From: Nocardia arthritidis NBRC 100137
GTDB taxonomy: Bacteria > Actinomycetota > Actinomycetes > Mycobacteriales > Mycobacteriaceae
NCBI RefSeq assembly: GCF_001612765.1
Contig: NZ_BDBB01000026.1
Coordinates: 1 to 64,000 of the forward strand
DNA length: 64,000 nucleotides
Reading direction: 5' to 3'
Shown piece by piece: positions 61,973 through 64,000 of this stretch. The first letter of the stretch is position 1. Every line of letters starts with the position of its first letter. The notes under the pieces were generated by a model. It was not told the DNA's origin. It saw only the letters and a list, made by a program, of their open reading frames with translations, and did not search any database. The position numbers and the translations under genes are program-made.

Positions 61973-62896
61973 TCAGCGCGGGACCGGGGCGACGGGACGG
62001 TTGTCGTCGGCGACGCGCTGTTCGACCCGGTGGATCAGGTCGTGCACGCGCGGGTCCCGCGCCAGCCTGCTGTCCAGCACCACATTGATCACGCCGCGGA
62101 ACAACGCGTAGGGCTCCCACTGCGGCGGCGCGATGGTGCGCGCCGCGCGCCGGGCGATACCGTCGGCGATGGATTCCGCCGCGTCGCGCACGGTGATGCG
62201 CAGGTTGAGCGGCCACGGCAGCAATGCGCCCAGATCGGCGCCCAGATCGTCCGCGTCCAGCGTGCCGTGCGTCATCGCGGTGTCGACGATGCCGAAGTAC
62301 GCCACGCCCGCCGTCGCGCCGACCGCGGCGAGCTCGACCCGCAGCGCCCGCCCGAACTGCTCGACCGCGGCTTTGCTCACCATGTAGGGCGAACCGGCCA
62401 TGCCTGGCGCGAACGCCGCGGCGGAGGAGACCACGACGACGTGCCCTTTCGCGGCGACGATGTCCTCCAGCGCGGGATGCACGGTGTTGAACACTCCGGT
62501 CACATTGATGCCGATGACCCGATCGAAATCGCCGGGGTTCATCGTCCGGATCGTGGCGGGCTCGGGCACCACCCCCGCATTGGCCACCACCACATCGATC
62601 CGGCCGAAACGCTCGCGCACCCGGGAGATGGCTTCGCGCATTCCGATTCGATCGGAGACGTCCGCGCGCACGGCCAGCGCACGCTCACCCATCGAGCGCC
62701 CGACGGCAGCGGCGGCGGCCTGGTCGATGTCGATCAGCGCCACCGAAGCACCCGAGGCGTAGAGCTTTTCGGCGAGCGCGCGGCCGATTCCGGTGCCCGC
62801 ACCGGTGATCACCACCACCCGATCGCGCACATCGAGCCGGTGCTCGGCAGGTGGGGACAGCAACTGACGCAGCAGGTCGACGACCACGATGCTCAC
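61973..62896 (-). CDS. SDR-family oxidoreductase coupled to monooxygenase relic
   Basis: A 307-residue SDR. It has VVITGAGTGIGRALAEKL, NAGVVPE, and the catalytic motif SPYMVSKAAVEQF, with a C-terminal extension typical of SDRs next to Baeyer-Villiger monooxygenases. The GTG at 62896 overlaps the stop of the relic upstream as GTGA, so translation is still coupled to a dead gene. A longer frame reaching 63325 runs through the relic in another frame and is not the gene. It probably supplied a ketone to the monooxygenase. Confidence 0.83.
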   Translation of the reverse strand: MSIVVVDLLRQLLSPPAEHRLDVRDRVVVITGAGTGIGRALAEKLYASGASVALIDIDQAAAAAVGRSMGERALAVRADVSDRIGMREAISRVRERFGRIDVVVANAGVVPEPATIRTMNPGDFDRVIGINVTGVFNTVHPALEDIVAAKGHVVVVSSAAAFAPGMAGSPYMVSKAAVEQFGRALRVELAAVGATAGVAYFGIVDTAMTHGTLDADDLGADLGALLPWPLNLRITVRDAAESIADGIARRAARTIAPPQWEPYALFRGVINVVLDSRLARDPRVHDLIHRVEQRVADDNRPVAPVPR

Positions 62897-63408
62897 CCGG
62901 CCTGCAACTGGTAGGACTCCGGATCGAAACGGCTTGTGCGCCACCGGTATTCGAAACTCCAGTTCGGGTACAGACCGGCGTTGCCGCCCTCGGCGCTCTG
63001 GTAGTAGCTGCGGCAACCGCCGGTCAGCCAGGCGGTGTCGCGACTGCGCTCGGTCACCTCGTCGAGGAAGGCTCGCTGCACCTCCTCGCGCACATCGATC
63101 CGCTGGATGTTCCGCGCACGCATGGTGGTCACGGCATCGACGATATAGCGCACGTGCGCCTCGATCATATAGATCGCGGACTGATTGCCCGCCACCCCGA
63201 ACGGCCCCAGCGTGCAGAAGAAGTTCGGGACCCGCCATGGCCGCACCGAGATAGCTGCTCGGACGCTCGCGGTATCGGTCCCCGATGGAGCGACCGCCGA
63301 GCCCGTGGATCCGATCGAAAACCACGGGGGGAACGCCGAATCCGGGGCGATCCCGGCTATCCCGGCCCCGATCACCGCGATCGGCACGTGTTCCGGATGC
63401 GCAGCCAT
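62893..63408 (-). pseudogene. Collapsed Baeyer-Villiger-type flavin monooxygenase
   Basis: The gene keeps its start (strong GGAAGGAAG site, then VPIAVIGAGIAGI, the FAD motif). It jumps over most of the enzyme to the C-terminal part: NFFCTLGPFGVAGNQSAIYM, VREEVQRAFLDEVTERS, AWLTGGCRSYYQ and PNWSFEYRWRTSRFD. About 300 residues are missing, including the second nucleotide-binding motif. In the next frame, DRIHGLGGRSIGDRYRERPS and SYLGAAMAG are the homologue of the segment just before NFF, so a two-base loss frameshifts there as well. The resulting 171-residue frame cannot be an active enzyme. Confidence 0.85.
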
Positions 63409-63445
63409 GTCTTCCTTCCGCACGCGGGCGCGTGGCCCGCCGACC

Positions 63446-64000
63446 TCACAGATCCAGTTCGAGTTCGCCGCCCCGCGCCCGGGAGACGCAGGTCAGCATC
63501 GTCTCCGCGCGCTCGGATTCGAGCAGCGACCGGTCCCGGTGGTCCACCGCGCCCGCGAGCACCCGCGTCTTGCAGGTGCCGCAGAATCCCTGCTGACAGG
63601 AGTAGGCCACACCGGGCAGCACACGGCGGATCGCGCTGAGCGCCGACTCGTCGGCAGCGACCTCCACGTCCAACCCGCTGCGATGCAACCTGATCCGGAA
63701 CGGCTCGCCGTCGCGCACGGGCGGCGGCGAGAAGCGCTCGGTGTGCAGCGAAGCCGTCGGATCGTGCAGTGCGAGGACCGCACGCGCGGCCTCGGCCAAC
63801 GGCGGCGGCCCGCACACGTATACCGCGGCGCCGGCCGGCGTCTGCTCGAAGATCATCCGCGCGTCGGGCGCGCCGTACTCGTCGTCCGGCCGCACCACCA
63901 CGTCGCCGCCGGTGTAGCGGGCCAGGTCATACAGGAACGGCATGCGCGAGCGGGACCTGCCCAGGTACATCAACCGCCAGGGCACCGCCGCGCATTCGGC
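63446..64000 (-). CDS. 2Fe-2S flavodoxin-reductase-type oxidoreductase (PDR/VanB type), 5' end outside window
   Basis: The C-terminal 184 residues or so of a phthalate-dioxygenase-reductase-like protein. The NAD-binding tail has AAVYVCGPPPLAEAARAVL, and the plant-type ferredoxin domain has the ligands CQQGFCGTCKTRV plus LTCVSRA, giving the usual Cys-x4-Cys-x2-Cys...Cys. The frame is open at the window edge. Such proteins feed electrons to oxygenases; the dead monooxygenase next to it is not a usual partner, so its oxygenase lies elsewhere. Confidence 0.85.
   Translation of the reverse strand, partial: AECAAVPWRLMYLGRSRSRMPFLYDLARYTGGDVVVRPDDEYGAPDARMIFEQTPAGAAVYVCGPPPLAEAARAVLALHDPTASLHTERFSPPPVRDGEPFRIRLHRSGLDVEVAADESALSAIRRVLPGVAYSCQQGFCGTCKTRVLAGAVDHRDRSLLESERAETMLTCVSRARGGELELDL

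Noticed and set aside
62897..63325. 450-codon SDR version starting within the monooxygenase relic
   Set aside because: The added N-terminus is a mix of relic and off-frame sequence; the GTG at 62896 couples to the relic stop and fits SDR length.

Overview
The window is 64 kb of high-GC actinobacterial DNA that reads most like Nocardia or a close mycolic-acid-forming relative. The evidence is a full mce lipid-import operon (yrbEA-yrbEB-mceA to mceF plus a Mce-associated protein), mycofactocin genes, two F420-type luciferase-like oxidoreductases, many TetR/MarR/LuxR regulators, frequent GTG starts and very short or overlapping gene junctions. The genus call is inference from gene content; no rRNA or tRNA gene was seen.

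Left part (1-24 kb): the 3' end of a Wadjet-type SMC ATPase gene; an ArsR/SDR divergent pair; an M15 peptidase; a gene-free stretch with DnaA-box-like sites; an orphan antitoxin-like gene; class I fumarase; and a MarR regulator. Next is a reduced mycofactocin locus (mftD and mftE, with mftR divergent, but no mftA, B, C or F beside them). A five-gene stressosome operon follows (rsbR, rsbS, rsbT, rsbX and an RsbU-like phosphatase fused to an RsbW-like kinase domain). After it come a DUF4185 gene, a topoisomerase IB stump, secreted and PepSY proteins, two oxidoreductase-like genes, a broken amino-acid permease, a PAS-ANTAR regulator and an MpaB-type oxygenase-like gene.

Middle (24-46 kb): the mce operon lies on the minus strand, with nearly every junction an ATGA, GTGA or TGATG overlap. 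Two coupled small membrane proteins lie upstream of it. Then come a serine beta-lactamase fragment, a DUF3089 lipase-like protein, a DinB-RidA fusion with a divergent WYL regulator, a carboxymuconolactone decarboxylase-like protein with a divergent TetR regulator and paired operators, a frameshifted PAS-ANTAR paralogue, a GAF-LuxR regulator, a flavoprotein and a large ATP-dependent LuxR regulator.

Right part (46-64 kb): small and lower-GC accessory genes, an anti-sigma-factor antagonist, a second F420-type oxidoreductase, an FchA/cyclodeaminase-like gene and, 4 kb away, a FolD-like dehydrogenase that lacks the cyclohydrolase lysine. Cell-wall and membrane proteins, a PrmC-like methyltransferase and a redox cluster follow. 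That cluster holds an SDR, a succinic-semialdehyde dehydrogenase, a TetR regulator, a second SDR, a collapsed Baeyer-Villiger monooxygenase and a 2Fe-2S reductase cut by the window edge.

Two themes stand out. One is gene decay: at least five clear relics (topoisomerase IB, permease, beta-lactamase, ANTAR regulator, monooxygenase) sit between intact genes, two of them still joined to a live gene's reading frame or coupling signal. The other is unusual modular wiring: the self-contained stressosome with a phosphatase-kinase fusion, the FolD/FchA split of folate activities, the DinB-RidA fusion and the mycofactocin genes without their peptide.
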